Positions 4,608 to 5,080 of a stretch of DNA of 5,080 nucleotides are shown here, piece after piece (the first letter of the stretch is position 1; each line of letters opens with the position of its first letter). This stretch comes from Anaerobacillus sp. Its GTDB lineage: Bacteria; Bacillota; Bacilli; Bacillales_H; Anaerobacillaceae. The stretch lies in the NCBI GenBank assembly GCA_007120055.1, contig SKOL01000193.1, positions 1 through 5,080 on the forward strand, written 5' to 3'. The notes below the pieces were generated by a model that did not search any database, was not told the origin of the DNA, and worked only from the letters and a program-made list of their open reading frames with translations. A program made the translations under genes and the position numbers.

Positions 4608-5080
4608 ATGGAAAGGCTCACTAAGCTACGAGAAAAGTTTACAGCAAATGAAGTTGAAGCGGTTTTAGTAACGAGTAATTATAACCGCCGTTACATTACA
4701 GGTTTTACAGGTACAGCTGGAGTAGCGCTGATCACTAAAACAGACGCGAAATTTATTACAGATTTTCGTTACGTAGATCAGGCTTCTGAGCAAGCGATAA
4801 ATTATGAAATTGTACAGCATAAAAATTCTTTAGTAGAAGAAATTGCAACTCAGTTAAAAGATTTAGGCATAAAAAGATTAGGTTTTGAAAAGAATCATGT
4901 TAGCTTTGCTCAATATGAAGATTTTAAAAGTAAATTTACAGGAACGGAATTAGTTCCCGTAAGTGGAATGCTTGAAAATATACGATTGATTAAAGATGCA
5001 CAAGAAATTAAAATACTAAAGGAAGCTGCTCAAATTGCTGATGCTGCATTTGATCATATTATTACTTACATAAAACCAGG
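4608..5080 (+). CDS. yqhT: M24-family Xaa-Pro aminopeptidase-like protein YqhT (5' part)
   Basis: This is the N-terminal 157 codons of a metallopeptidase that would remove N-terminal residues preceding proline in the cytoplasm; the full protein should be about 350 aa and runs off the window. What is present is the creatinase-type N-terminal domain (about 1-125): VTSNYNRRYITGFTGTAGV (21-39), ITDFRYVDQA (50-59) and LGFEKNHVSF (91-100). It continues with the linker MLENIRLIKDAQEIKILKEAAQIADAAF, which opens the pita-bread catalytic domain. The metal ligands (Asp, Asp, His, Glu, Glu) lie beyond the end and cannot be checked. AAGGAGGT (4591-4598), 9 nt before the ATG, sets the start. In B. subtilis efp (elongation factor P) follows; that may also hold here. 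Confidence 0.92.
   Translation, partial: MERLTKLREKFTANEVEAVLVTSNYNRRYITGFTGTAGVALITKTDAKFITDFRYVDQASEQAINYEIVQHKNSLVEEIATQLKDLGIKRLGFEKNHVSFAQYEDFKSKFTGTELVPVSGMLENIRLIKDAQEIKILKEAAQIADAAFDHIITYIKP

Overview
The window looks like a chromosomal segment of a low-GC, endospore-forming member of the Bacillaceae. The evidence is the gene content (a spore photoproduct lyase and the mntR-yqhO-yqhP-yqhR-yqhT neighbourhood known from Bacillus subtilis), strong GGAGG-type ribosome binding sites, AT-rich intergenic DNA, and intergenic repeat types that I recall as common in this family. No species can be named from the sequence alone.

Layout. Positions 1-436 hold no gene. There is a tandem array of palindromic units of about 51 bp (5-155), an unremarkable stretch with a short direct repeat, and then a 122-bp inverted-repeat element (286-407) directly upstream of splB (437-1462, DNA repair at spore germination). 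A good vegetative-type promoter (1488-1516) drives mntR (1585-2022, Mn(II)-responsive repressor), which ends in an intrinsic terminator. The patatin-like hydrolase yqhO follows (2165-3052) and converges on yqhP (3067-3444, minus strand, small SA1362-family membrane protein) across one bidirectional terminator. Positions 3445-4037 carry no convincing gene, only one doubtful 48-codon frame, a GCGCC/GGCGC-bounded intergenic repeat and a second, inverted copy of the 286-407 element. Then come yqhR (4038-4511, four-helix membrane protein), its terminator, and the 5' part of the M24 peptidase gene yqhT (4608 to the window end).

How the genes relate. There is no single operon: nearly every gene appears to have its own signals. 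mntR controls manganese transporters encoded elsewhere. splB belongs to the forespore programme, and a forespore-type (sigma-F/sigma-G-like) promoter can also be seen before yqhR. Compared with the B. subtilis order, yqhQ (between yqhP and yqhR) and aroQ/yqhS (between yqhR and yqhT) are missing, and splA is not beside splB.

The most notable observation is the pair of related 115-122 bp elements (286-407 and 3869-3983, opposite orientation). Both have about 20-bp terminal inverted repeats of two distinguishable types and an internal perfect hairpin. They look like a small non-autonomous (MITE-like) or structured repeat family, and one copy may supply part of the splB promoter.
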